Positions 17,414 through 26,327 are shown, numbered from the stretch's first letter. The stretch is DNA of 64,000 bases from Thermopolyspora flexuosa (GCF_006716785.1 NZ_VFPQ01000001.1:3596001-3660000), one strand, 5' to 3'. Notes: generated by a model from the sequence alone, not told the origin. Program-made: numbers and translations.

Positions 17414-19387
17414 ATGGAGCGACCGCCCCCGGTACCCCCGGGAACAGGGCCGCTGTCGCCCGATTTCTCCGGGATGAATCCGGCCCTGATGGCCGAGTTC
17501 GTCGCGCTGCTGGAGAAGGCGCAGGCCGTTCTGCGGGAGGAGACGGGGGCGATACTCGCCGAGCTGGCGCGGGTCGGCGGCGACCGTACCCGTATGCTGC
17601 GCGTCCAGGACGTGGCGAACTGGGTGGAGCGGCAGCTTCCGGATCTGCGGCGTCGCGAGGAGCTGGCCCGCAAGACCGGCGCGCTGCCGTCCTGGACGCC
17701 CGGCGGCGGGCAAGGGCTGCGTCCGTTCGACGAGAGCGCCTTCGTCAGCGTGACCGAGGCCCGGCTGCGGGGCGCCGCCCTCGCCCGCTCGATCGGCGAC
17801 GTCTCCCCCTTCACCATCGGCGCCCGCGACAGGTACGCGACGTTCGTCAAGACGCTCGCCGAGCACGAGGACGACCCCGATTTCACCGCGGCGTTCTTCG
17901 CGGAACTCGGCCTGGAGAGCACGCTCGACCTCGGGCGGCGGCTGCGCGGCGCGCTGGGCGATGACGCCGATAAGGCGATCGACACGGTCAGCCGCGCGTT
18001 CGGCACGGCGATCCGCTCCGGCGGCGGCTCGCGCGCGTTCGCCCAGATGCGGGAACGGCTCGCCGCCGGGCCCGTTCTCACCAAGGCCGGAGGCGTGACG
18101 GTACGCAAACACGGCCTCGGCGATCTGCTGCGCGCGGGCGAGTTCCCCGCGGGTTGGCTCGCCGGCGTGGTCAACCGGCATGCCCTCGCCCCCGACAGCA
18201 ACGTCAGCGGCGAGGACCTCGCCGGCTTCCTCAACGCCCTCGGCAACAACCCTGCCGCGGCTCGCGCGGCGATCGCCGCGGCGACCCGCGACGTCCCCCT
18301 GGAGACCTTCCTCCGGCGGCTCAACGACCGGGTCGCGGTGCGGTCCAGCTTCGCCCATCAGGACCACCTTCAGGCCAAGGAGAACTCGCGGGCGGACGCC
18401 TTCGGCCGGATGCTCGCCGCCGCGGCGGGCGCGTACGACGAGCGGGACGGCGCGCACAGCGCCGAGGCCGCCAGGCTCGCGTTCGATCTCATCAGGACGT
18501 TGCCGAAGCTGGACATCGCCGAGCCCACCAGGGTGCACCTCGCCGAGATCGCCGGGGCGTACGCCACGGAGATCACCGAGGGGGCGAACCTCAGCGACGC
18601 CAACCGCACCCTGCCCAGCGCCTTCGGCGCGGTGAAGACCGTGGTCCCCGGGCTCAAACCGGCCTTCCGGCTGAGCCCGGCCGACACGTTCGCGTTCGTG
18701 AAGACGTTCGCCACCTCACCTGCAACGATCAAGCCCTTCGAGAAGGGCATGGGTGACCTCGCCGACCGGCTCGTCCGGGCCGCGGCCGACGGCGCCCGCG
18801 GCATCGAACCTCTGGAGCGGGTCATGCGCGCCCTGGGCCACGTCTCCGGCATGCAGTACGCCGCCGAGCGGCTGGTTCAGGGCGCCCTCGACGCCGAGGA
18901 CGAGGCGAGACGCAAAGGGCAATCCTTCCTACTGGGCCTCGCCCTCGGTGTGGCCGGGATCGTCGTACCGCTCGAGGGCCAGGCACTGTGGCTGGCCCTG
19001 AGCACCGGCGCCCCGCTCGCCTTCGACAAACTCACCGAGGTCGACAAGACGCGGCTGCAGGCACTCGACGACAAGGTACGGCTCGCCGCCCTGGCCCGCG
19101 GCCACTGGCTGGTCAACGCCCTCATTGACAGCGGCTTCAGACCGACCGTGCCCGCCACCGACCCGCGCTTCGCCCACCCGCCGATCACCGGCCCGGACGG
19201 CCGCCTGCTCCCCTTCGACCAGATCGCCAAGGACAAGCAGGCCCTCCGCAACCTCAACAACTGGCTCATCGCCAACGGCTCGGGCGGCACCTCAAAGACC
19301 AAACTCGGCGAGGCGGCGAAATGGCTGGACGAGATCGTCTTCAACGGGGCACGCGCGACCTCAGCCCAAGATCCAGCACCCCACTGA
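17414..19387 (+). CDS. Large DUF6571-like protein, copy A
   Basis: 657 residues, mostly helical. I assign it to the actinobacterial DUF6571-like group found with WXG100-like proteins; function unknown. An N-terminal coiled segment (MAEFVALLEKAQAVLREE) may be the WXG-like helical hairpin. Middle blocks include FRLSPADTFAFVKTFA and the C-terminal half a hydrophobic Gly/Ala stretch (about 505-535, LLGLALGVAGIVVPLEG) that could be a membrane-inserting hairpin, then KVRLAALARGHWLVNALIDSGF. It is a clear paralogue of the protein at 42017-43981 (shared LSP.DT..F..TF, AAA.LG..SG.Q and ..A.GF blocks). No ribosome site is strong; ATG 17474 is an alternative start. Confidence 0.78.
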   Translation: MERPPPVPPGTGPLSPDFSGMNPALMAEFVALLEKAQAVLREETGAILAELARVGGDRTRMLRVQDVANWVERQLPDLRRREELARKTGALPSWTPGGGQGLRPFDESAFVSVTEARLRGAALARSIGDVSPFTIGARDRYATFVKTLAEHEDDPDFTAAFFAELGLESTLDLGRRLRGALGDDADKAIDTVSRAFGTAIRSGGGSRAFAQMRERLAAGPVLTKAGGVTVRKHGLGDLLRAGEFPAGWLAGVVNRHALAPDSNVSGEDLAGFLNALGNNPAAARAAIAAATRDVPLETFLRRLNDRVAVRSSFAHQDHLQAKENSRADAFGRMLAAAAGAYDERDGAHSAEAARLAFDLIRTLPKLDIAEPTRVHLAEIAGAYATEITEGANLSDANRTLPSAFGAVKTVVPGLKPAFRLSPADTFAFVKTFATSPATIKPFEKGMGDLADRLVRAAADGARGIEPLERVMRALGHVSGMQYAAERLVQGALDAEDEARRKGQSFLLGLALGVAGIVVPLEGQALWLALSTGAPLAFDKLTEVDKTRLQALDDKVRLAALARGHWLVNALIDSGFRPTVPATDPRFAHPPITGPDGRLLPFDQIAKDKQALRNLNNWLIANGSGGTSKTKLGEAAKWLDEIVFNGARATSAQDPAPH

Positions 19388-19399
19388 TCTCGCCTGTTA

Positions 19400-19855
19400 T
19401 CACTCGATCGGGAGGCACTCGGTCCGGCCGTTTACCACATAGCGTTTCTCGCCCGGAGATTCTATGGTGATCCGCGTACGGGCGGTGGTGCTGACGAGCT
19501 CACGTTTAGTATCGCCGAGTTTGGCGTCGGTAAGCGTGTAGTCACCGAGCGCGGTCAGGCCACCGACCATATTGGTGACCAGCCCTTCCGGGTCACCCGA
19601 CCCGAAGTTGTCCACTCCGGTCGCACCATAGGTCTGCATTGCCCGGTTTTCCCCACAGGGGATGTTTTTCCCTCCCGGGTCGGTGACCTTGATATCGGAG
19701 GCACGCACCCTTTCCAGCAGCTGGGTGATGTGCTGTTTCAGGATCGCTCCCGCCTCGGCTGCGGTGGGTTCGTCGGAGTTCCCATCGCCGCATCCGGCCA
19801 GCGCGAGCAAAGCAATGAAGATGAGCGAAACGGTGCGGCGTAATGAGTGTGCCAT
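19400..19855 (-). CDS. Small lipoprotein with KNIPCGE motif, copy A
   Basis: 151 residues. Signal peptide with lipobox LAGC (Cys about residue 22) and a mature domain of about 125 residues with two cysteines (GGKNIPCGENRAMQTYG and TECLPIE at the C-terminus), likely a disulfide. It is related to the lipoprotein at 43989-44465 (KDIPCGEGGFRRV, TACLSG). Each copy sits immediately 3' of, and convergent with, a DUF6571-like gene (12 bases here). GGAG lies 6 bases before ATG 19855. Function unknown; an envelope partner or immunity-like protein is possible. Confidence 0.8.
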   Translation of the reverse strand: MAHSLRRTVSLIFIALLALAGCGDGNSDEPTAAEAGAILKQHITQLLERVRASDIKVTDPGGKNIPCGENRAMQTYGATGVDNFGSGDPEGLVTNMVGGLTALGDYTLTDAKLGDTKRELVSTTARTRITIESPGEKRYVVNGRTECLPIE

Positions 19856-20309
19856 CACCTGCTCCCGTGGCCGACGACCGAATACCGAATGTGATCGTCG
19901 TGCGAGAAAGACCGATCCGTGTGATCGGCTGATCACGCGAACGAGGCCCGGGGAAGAACGTGCCTGACCTGATCCCTTGGCGAGCGACGGGGCCTCGATT
20001 GCACCTCCAACGGGTCGAGACCTCCCCACCTCATCACGTCGCGGCCAGCCCGACCACCAGCGGAAACACAGACACTGCGTAGCGCTGATGACGATCATCA
20101 CGCAGTCTAATCCACCGACAAGGCCGTGTCATGCTTTGAGTTCCAACACCATCTTCCGGCGGCCACTCTTCACTTAACGCCCGTAGCACAATGCGGACAT
20201 GACATGCCATTCTTGCGGCCAGCGCTGGCAATCACTGCGCGAATCACATACTGTTCGACCGAGAGGCACGGCGACTCTTGACGAAGTGCACGAATAGGCA
20301 GGAACTGAT
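19856..20309. other. Intergenic region with two hairpin elements
   Basis: No gene seen in 454 bases of lower GC. CCGATC/GATCGG (19912-19928, 5-base spacer) lies upstream of the lipoprotein and could be an operator. At 20074-20106 ACTGCG and CGCAGT enclose a second perfect stem, TGATGA/TCATCA with loop CGA, with a 6-base bulge on the 5' side. Confidence 0.4.
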
Positions 20310-20591
20310 ATGGAAAAGCTCGTTCCGAATCCTCGCTACGAGGAGCTGGAACGCGCTCTCGCCATGATGCGATCGCGGGGTGAAAGGTTGCAGGCCGCCT
20401 TGGATCCCGCGTTCGATGCCTTCACCTCCCGCGCGGTCTGGGTCGGGCCGGCCGCGAGAGCGTTCCGCGACGGGCTCGCCCACTACCGGAATCTGCTCAA
20501 GACGGCGGTCAACGACGTCATCGCCGACCTGGAAGCCCAGCTCGGATCCATCAGGCGGGAGATCCCACCCAACTCGATCCGGGGCGGCTGA
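20310..20591 (+). CDS. WXG100-like small helical protein, copy A
   Basis: 93 residues, predicted all-helical hairpin. AVWVGPAARAFRDGL at about residues 45-59 is the W-x-G turn typical of WXG100/ESX substrates; AGGA lies upstream of the ATG. It is paralogous to the protein at 41630-41938: both begin LVPNPR/MVPNPR, followed by EEL/VEL and V-W-x-G-P. In copy B this gene lies directly before the DUF6571-like gene, whereas here it lies after the lipoprotein gene. It may be exported by a type VII system encoded elsewhere (inference). Confidence 0.78.
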   Translation: MEKLVPNPRYEELERALAMMRSRGERLQAALDPAFDAFTSRAVWVGPAARAFRDGLAHYRNLLKTAVNDVIADLEAQLGSIRREIPPNSIRGG

Positions 20592-20896
20592 CCGGCGCAT
20601 CAACTCGGCGTACGTCCCGGTTGATGCCACCCCGAGGGCAGTTGATTGTGCCACCACCGTGGACATGTTCGTCGCCGATCGGGCAGCCATGAGCGGTGTG
20701 GCACCGCAAGAACGCCGAGGCCGTACCCCGATCGGTGAGGCGGTTGGCGCCCGTCTGCGGGAGGGCGACACCCGGGCCGGACGCACCGGGATCGTTCCGC
20801 ATCCCGGTGGGTCCGGTCGAGTCCGTGGCCGGTGGGATCACAATCGGGTCCTGTTCCGAACCCGGCGCCGAAGCTCACCGGCGATATCTGTGTTGG
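20592..20896. other. Intergenic region, nothing recognised
   Basis: 305 bases between the convergent WXG100-like gene and the helicase gene. Only short GC-rich frames are present, and I see no clear terminator. Confidence 0.35.
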
Positions 20897-23506
20897 TCAC
20901 TCCGTCTCAGGAGGACTCCGGTCAGGATCGCCGCCGAGGGCGGTTTCCACGCGATGGCCTCCCCAACCCGTGTCCGTCTTCCAGATGATCGACACGTCGA
21001 GGATCTCGCGGATCACGTCCACCGCCCAGGTGTCGGAGGGTTCCGCGGGCAGGACAAGGAAGATCTCGTCCACCCGGTCCCCGCCGGCCCACCCGATCTC
21101 ACGGGCGTGCACCGCCGCCGCGCGCAGTTCCGTGTAGGTGTGCGCCGCGCGAGCCGACACCACGTAGATCGTGGTTCCTCGATCGGTCGTGCGGGCGACG
21201 TAGCCGAGGTCGGCCTCGACCGGGTCGAAATCGTTCTTGCACAGGTCGGCCATGAGCGCGTAGCGGAGGTAGCCGTGGCCGCGCTGCCTGTGGTCGGCGG
21301 TGGCCTGCTCCCGCAGCCCCGCGAGGAGCCGGTCGCGGCTCTCGTACGTCCCGGTGTCCGTCGAGGTGTGTGCCTCGGGCGCGGCGTCGGCCGCAGCGGC
21401 CTTCTGGCCGGTGCCCTTTGCCGGGCCGCCGAGTTCGGCGGGGAGCGGGGCGGAGTGGAGGACGGTCAGCGTCTGGGTGCACCGGGTGATCGCGACGTAG
21501 AGCCTGCGCAGCCCCACCGGGCCCTGCTCGGCGAGGAGCTGCGGCTCCACCACGATCACGTGGTCGAACTCCAGCCCTTTGGCCATGCTCGCCGGCAGGA
21601 CGGTGATCTGCCGGCCGAGCCCGGGCAGGGCCGACTCCTGGGCCGCCGCGACCTCGCCGCGGATCCCGTCCAGCAGCTCCCCGTCGTCCGGCGTGATGAT
21701 CGCGACCGACCGCACCTGGTCCTCGCTGCGCATGGCGAGGTTGAGGGCGCGGGAAACCGTCTCCGCGACGAGCTTGGCACGCCGGACCGGCGTGACGGTC
21801 AGCGAGCCCGGGGCGGGCGGGCGGATCGGCCCCGGGTACGCGGTGGACGGCGACAGGGCGGTGGCGAGCGGCCTGGCGAACTCCATGACCTCCCGCGGCA
21901 CCCGGTAGCCGGCGGTGAGCTCGGCGATGCGCCAGCCGTCGCCTCCCGCGAGGATGCCGACGAGGCGGCCCCACACGTCGTACTGACGACTCCCGACGCT
22001 CTGGGCGAGGTCCCCGAGCACGGTCATGGATCCGCTCGGGCAGCGGCGGGCGAGCGAGCGGGCCTGCATGGGGGTGAGGTCCTGGGCCTCGTCCACGACG
22101 ATGTGCCGGTAGCGCCGCGGCTCGTCGCCCGACAGCAGCACCCGCAGCTCCTCGAGGCACACGAGGTCCTCCGGCGTCCACGGCTCGTCGGCCGTCCGCC
22201 GGGCCTGCGGCCGCAGCAGGGCACGCTGCTCCTCGTCGGTGAGCACGCCGAACGCCGCCTGCCGTACGGCTTCCGCCGAGTCGTACAGGTGACGCAGCAC
22301 GCGCTCGGCGGTGAGGCTCGGCCAGACCGCGTTGAGGAGGGCGGCGAGGCGCGGCTGCCGCTCCGCCTGGGAGCGGAACCCGGGGTCGATGCTCTTGCGC
22401 CGGTTCGCGGGCCACCGCTCGAGCAGCAGGTCCAGGGTGCGGTCGATGAAGCGCCTGCGCCGCACGAGGTAGGGGCCTGCGGAGTCCCGCGCCTCCCGGA
22501 CGAGGTCGACGAGTTCCGCCCGGCCGATCCTCAGCAGCACGCCGCGGAAGACGAACTCGAGGTCCTCGGTGATCCGGTCGGGGCGGATCCAGGCCTCGAC
22601 GGCGTTGCGCAGCACCGTGGCCATGCGCTCGTCGGACTTGACCAGCCGGGCCTCCGGCGTGTCGGTGCCGCGGACCTCGCCGTCCCACAGCTGGGAGATC
22701 TCCACGATGGAGACGCCACGGCTGCCGAGCCGGGGCAGCACGTCCTTGACGTACCGCAGGAACTCCCGGTGCGGGCCGACGACGAGCACCTCGTCGGGGG
22801 TGAAGCGCCCGTTGTCGAGCAGCCAGGTGACCCGGTGCAGCCCGACCGCGGTCTTGCCGGTACCCGGGCCGCCCTGGATGACCAGCAGTCCCTTGCGGTC
22901 GTCGGAGACGAGCAGCAGCTGGTCGCGCTGGATGGTCTCGACGATGTCCCGCATCGACCCGTCGCGCGCCCGGTCGAGCTCGGCGAGCAGGAAGGGATCG
23001 ACGCCTGCGGTGGTCTCGGCCCCGGCGTCCGCCTGCGGCGGGGATGCGGCGGTCGCGGACTCCGGGGGCGGCTGGATCAGCCGGTCGCTGTAGTCGAGGA
23101 CCTTGCGCTCCTCGCAGTGGAGCCTCCGCAGCCGCCACACGCCCCTGGGGTCGTCGGGCGTGGCGGCCTGCCACCGTACGGCCTGCGGGCTGCTCCACTT
23201 GACCAGCACCAGGTCGCCGTTGCGGTCGCGTACGGTCCGGCGGCCGAGATACCAGGTGAGCCGAGCGTCGGGATCCTCGGTGAGGTCGACGCGGGAGATG
23301 ACGAGGGACCGCCCGCCCAGATCCTCACGGAGGCCGAACTCGGCGGGTACGTCGGGCACGGGGGCGAGCCCGGCGTCGGGGCAGTCCGAGCGCAGCTTGG
23401 CGCGGACGGCGTCGACGGAGCGCTGATCCTCGTCCGCACAGGCGTAGATGCGGTCCACTTCGCGCTGCTCTTCGGCGATGACGTCGGCGCGGTCGACCTG
23501 ACCCAT
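20897..23506 (-). CDS. HelD-like UvrD/Rep-family helicase/ATPase with extra C-terminal domain
   Basis: 869 residues. The N-terminal coiled region (EEQREVDRIYACADEDQRSVDAV cut short: EEQREVDRIY, DEDQRSV) and WYLGRRTVRD block are typical of HelD. Walker A GGPGTGKT is at about 212-219, preceded by IQRDQLLLV. Walker B HIVVDEAQDLTPMQ, AELTAGYRVP and VIVVEPQLL..GLRRLYVAITRCTQ complete the SF1 core. HelD proteins dislodge or recycle RNA polymerase. After about residue 720 a further 130-150 residues follow (GYLRYALMADLCKNDFDP, TTIYVVSARAAHTYTEL, DEIFLVLPAEPSDTW) that are not part of usual HelD. GGAGG precedes ATG 23506. A DNA-repair or defence helicase is the alternative. Confidence 0.85.
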   Translation of the reverse strand: MGQVDRADVIAEEQREVDRIYACADEDQRSVDAVRAKLRSDCPDAGLAPVPDVPAEFGLREDLGGRSLVISRVDLTEDPDARLTWYLGRRTVRDRNGDLVLVKWSSPQAVRWQAATPDDPRGVWRLRRLHCEERKVLDYSDRLIQPPPESATAASPPQADAGAETTAGVDPFLLAELDRARDGSMRDIVETIQRDQLLLVSDDRKGLLVIQGGPGTGKTAVGLHRVTWLLDNGRFTPDEVLVVGPHREFLRYVKDVLPRLGSRGVSIVEISQLWDGEVRGTDTPEARLVKSDERMATVLRNAVEAWIRPDRITEDLEFVFRGVLLRIGRAELVDLVREARDSAGPYLVRRRRFIDRTLDLLLERWPANRRKSIDPGFRSQAERQPRLAALLNAVWPSLTAERVLRHLYDSAEAVRQAAFGVLTDEEQRALLRPQARRTADEPWTPEDLVCLEELRVLLSGDEPRRYRHIVVDEAQDLTPMQARSLARRCPSGSMTVLGDLAQSVGSRQYDVWGRLVGILAGGDGWRIAELTAGYRVPREVMEFARPLATALSPSTAYPGPIRPPAPGSLTVTPVRRAKLVAETVSRALNLAMRSEDQVRSVAIITPDDGELLDGIRGEVAAAQESALPGLGRQITVLPASMAKGLEFDHVIVVEPQLLAEQGPVGLRRLYVAITRCTQTLTVLHSAPLPAELGGPAKGTGQKAAAADAAPEAHTSTDTGTYESRDRLLAGLREQATADHRQRGHGYLRYALMADLCKNDFDPVEADLGYVARTTDRGTTIYVVSARAAHTYTELRAAAVHAREIGWAGGDRVDEIFLVLPAEPSDTWAVDVIREILDVSIIWKTDTGWGGHRVETALGGDPDRSPPETE

Positions 23507-23628
23507 TGCTACCTCCACGGGTGGGCCGAGGGAGAGGGAAGTCGATGCCTGCCGGGAACGTGCGACCGGCAGACGGGGTGTTCGGCGGTTGCGGCCCGCG
23601 GGAGGGCCGCTGCCGGGTACGCCGCCGG

Positions 23629-24147
23629 TCAGGCGGCCTGGGCGACGGGCGGCTCGAAGGTGACGACCTCGGGGGCGGCCAGGTAGAGGCGCCAATTGAG
23701 CGAGCCCCGCTTCGAGACGACGGTGACGTGCATGCCGTGTCCGGCGAGCCAGGCGGCCAGGTCGGTGAAGTGGCCGTCGCCGGAGCCGATCACCACCCGC
23801 TCGAACCGCTCCGGGAGGCGGTCGGCGTAGCCGCACTCGGTGAGCGCGCGGTCGGCCCCGTCCGGGCCCGAGCGGATCAGCAATTGGATGCCGCGCAGCG
23901 CAATCCCGACGGAGAGCACGGCGCGGGGGTTGACCGCGACCACGAACTGGTCGGCCGGGCCGACCGGCACGAGCCCGCGGTAGCGGCTCATGAACGCGGT
24001 GACCTGCGCGGCGGTGGGGCTGGGCGAGCCGGTCAGGTTCTCGATGTCGAGCAGGTGGATGCCACGCCCGCGCCGCAGCAGGCGCCTGCGCCGCCGCGTG
24101 CGGGTGCGGGACCGGTGGGATGCCGCAGGGCAGACGGTAGGGGGCAT
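23629..24147 (-). CDS. NYN-domain (PIN-like) ribonuclease
   Basis: 172 residues from ATG 24147. A basic Arg-rich N-terminus (residues 12-28) suited to nucleic-acid contact precedes a NYN/PIN-like fold with predicted metal ligands D34 (HLLDIENL), D99 and D124 (GSGDGHF). GMHVTVVSKRGSLNWRLYLAA closes the domain. Such proteins cleave RNA. The second Asp of the usual SGDxDF is His here. It is encoded 122 bases upstream of the helicase on the same strand and is divergent from the methylase at 24297. Confidence 0.85.
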   Translation of the reverse strand: MPPTVCPAASHRSRTRTRRRRRLLRRGRGIHLLDIENLTGSPSPTAAQVTAFMSRYRGLVPVGPADQFVVAVNPRAVLSVGIALRGIQLLIRSGPDGADRALTECGYADRLPERFERVVIGSGDGHFTDLAAWLAGHGMHVTVVSKRGSLNWRLYLAAPEVVTFEPPVAQAA

Positions 24148-24198
24148 GAGCGGGCTTCCCTTTCCAGCAGGGTACGGCGTGCCGACGCCAACCATTGA

Positions 24199-24208
24199 AA
24201 CACGTGTT
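24199..24208. promoter_or_regulatory. Perfect palindrome between NYN and methylase genes
   Basis: AACACGTGTT is a perfect 10-base palindrome in the shared divergent region. The methylase carries an N-terminal HTH, so autoregulation is possible. Confidence 0.4.
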
Positions 24209-24237
24209 GATGCAATCGACCAACAGATTTCGAGACG

Positions 24238-24267
24238 TTGGCATGAAGTGACGGGTTGCTGTATGGT
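24238..24267 (+). promoter_or_regulatory. Candidate sigma-70-type promoter of the methylase gene
   Basis: TTGGCA (24238-24243) and TATGGT (24262-24267) with an 18-base spacer; the start codon lies 30 bases after the -10, leaving room for GGAGG at 24286-24290. Confidence 0.5.
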
Positions 24268-24296
24268 CGCGCCGAACACCGAAGCGGAGGAGTGAC

Positions 24297-26327
24297 GTGG
24301 CCAAGGACGTCGAGGTGACGGTGGCCGATATCGCCCGGCTGGGCGGTGTCGGACGCGCCGCGGTGAGCAACTGGCGCCGCCGGCACGACGACTTCCCGCA
24401 GCCCGTGGGCGGCACCTCGGTCAACCCCGTCTTCTCACTGGCCGAGGTACGGCGGTGGCTGCTCGCCCATTCCGAGGGCAAGAAGCTGCCCGAACGCGAG
24501 TGGCTCTGGCAGGACCTGCGAGCGTGCACGGCGTCGGACGATCCCGCGGAACTGATCGCCGACCTCGGCGCCTTCCTCGTCTACCTGCACCGGAACCGGG
24601 CGGACTGGGCCGAACTGTCCGCGGCGGACGACGCCACCGTCGCCACCGAACTCCCCCGCCGGGTCCACGCCGTGTGCGCCGAGATCCTCGACGACCCGCC
24701 GACACCGCACTCCCTGGCGAAGGTCGAGGTACCGCTGCTGCGCCGCCTCGCCGATCTCGCCGACGCCGACGGTCCTGCCACGACCTTCGGCTTCCTCCGC
24801 GACCGCTGGTTCGAACTGCACAGCAGGCGCACGTACGCCACCCCCGAACCCGTGGCGAAACTCATGGCCGAGCTCGCCGGGCTCGCCGCCGAGGCGGTGC
24901 TCGACCCGGCCTGCGGCACGGGGGCCCTGCTGGAGCCTTTCCGCTCCCGCCCGAACGGCCCGCCCGGCCTGCTCCTCGGCCAGGAGCTCGACGCCGCGAC
25001 CGCCCGCCTCACCGCCGTGCACCTCGCGTTCGGCTCCGCGCGGGTGAAGATCGCTCCCGGCGACTCGCTGCGGAACGACGCCTTCCCGGACGTGCTCGTC
25101 GACACGGTCGTGTGCTACCCGCCGTTCAACGACCGCGCCTGGGGATATGAGGAGCTGGCCGCCGACCCTCGCTGGGACTACGGCCTGCCGCCGCGCATGG
25201 AGTCCGAGCTCGCCTGGGTGCAGCACGCCCTCGCCCACCTCAAACCTGGCGGCACCGCCGTACTGGTCATGCCACCGGCCGCCGCCAATCGCAGGTCGGG
25301 CCGCCGTATCCGGAGCCAGCTCATCCGCCGCGGCGCGCTCCGGGCGGTGATCGCCCTGCCGCAGGGCGCGGTGCCGAACATGGCGGTCGCCCTCATGCTG
25401 TGGGTGCTGCGCCGCCCTGCCGACGCCCGCGCCCCCGAGCACGTCCTGATGGTCGACACCGCGACCCGCCCGGTCGACTTCGCCCGCGTCGCGGCCGACG
25501 CCTGGGCCCGCTTCGACCGAGGCGAGCACGCCGACGAGCCGGGAGTCAGCACCGCCGTACCGGTCGTCGAGCTGCTCGACGACGCCGTCGACCTCACCCC
25601 CGCCCGCTACCTCGTCCCACCCGCCGAGGACCTGACTCCCGAGCGGATCACCGCCGAAGGCGAGAAGATCGCCACCTTGCTCCGCGCAACCGCCGACCTG
25701 ATCCCAGCCGTCGAGGCCCTTGGCGAATCGGGCAACCTACCCACGGTCCCGCTCGCCGAGCTCGAACGGCGCGGCATGCTCACCATCCACCAGAGCATGT
25801 CCGCGGCCAACTTTTCACTTCTCCTCAGCGATCTCCCCTTTTTCACGCTCGAGGAACTGCTCGGCGAGAAGAGACCGGACGATGTCGCGCCGCCCTCTGT
25901 CTTGGCCCAGCACGTGATCGCGGTCGAGCCTGGAGACGTGCTGGTCACGCAGCACGCAACCCGGCTGATCGCCCTAGTGGTGGCGAATCGCTGCGTCGTC
26001 CCCGGCCCTCGCGTGACCCTGCTGCGACCGGACCCCGAACGGCTCGACCCCCATTTCCTCGCCGGCTTCGTCAGCGGCTCGACGAACGTCCGCCACTACA
26101 CCGGAACCGGCAGCAGGCTGTTCACCGACATCCGCCGCGCCGAGATCCCGCTGCTGCCCATCGAGGAGCAGCGCGCGTACGGCGAAGCCTTCCGGCGCCT
26201 GACGGATTTCGGCCGCGACCTGCGCCACGCGGCGGCCATGGGCGAGGATCTGATCCGACTTATCTCGGACGGCCTCACACAGCGAATCGTGCGGCCCGCC
26301 GGTACGCATACGAATGGAACACGGTGA
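24297..26327 (+). CDS. HTH + N6-adenine methylase + HsdS-like specificity fusion
   Basis: 676 residues from GTG 24297 (GGAGG 7 bases upstream). An N-terminal MerR/HTH-like domain (about 7-60, VTVADIARLGGVGRAAVSNW) is followed by helices and an HsdM-type methylase domain with motif I LDPACGTGALLEPF (about 202-215) and motif IV CYPPFN (about 273-278). A C-terminal target-recognition region (about 480-650, VEPGDVLVTQHATRLIALVV, GTGSRLFTDIRRAEIPLLP) resembles type I specificity subunits. The motif IV position that is normally Asn/Asp/Ser is Tyr here, so activity is doubtful. No endonuclease subunit is present. It may be a modification enzyme or a methyl-sequence reader/regulator. Confidence 0.87.
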   Translation: MAKDVEVTVADIARLGGVGRAAVSNWRRRHDDFPQPVGGTSVNPVFSLAEVRRWLLAHSEGKKLPEREWLWQDLRACTASDDPAELIADLGAFLVYLHRNRADWAELSAADDATVATELPRRVHAVCAEILDDPPTPHSLAKVEVPLLRRLADLADADGPATTFGFLRDRWFELHSRRTYATPEPVAKLMAELAGLAAEAVLDPACGTGALLEPFRSRPNGPPGLLLGQELDAATARLTAVHLAFGSARVKIAPGDSLRNDAFPDVLVDTVVCYPPFNDRAWGYEELAADPRWDYGLPPRMESELAWVQHALAHLKPGGTAVLVMPPAAANRRSGRRIRSQLIRRGALRAVIALPQGAVPNMAVALMLWVLRRPADARAPEHVLMVDTATRPVDFARVAADAWARFDRGEHADEPGVSTAVPVVELLDDAVDLTPARYLVPPAEDLTPERITAEGEKIATLLRATADLIPAVEALGESGNLPTVPLAELERRGMLTIHQSMSAANFSLLLSDLPFFTLEELLGEKRPDDVAPPSVLAQHVIAVEPGDVLVTQHATRLIALVVANRCVVPGPRVTLLRPDPERLDPHFLAGFVSGSTNVRHYTGTGSRLFTDIRRAEIPLLPIEEQRAYGEAFRRLTDFGRDLRHAAAMGEDLIRLISDGLTQRIVRPAGTHTNGTR

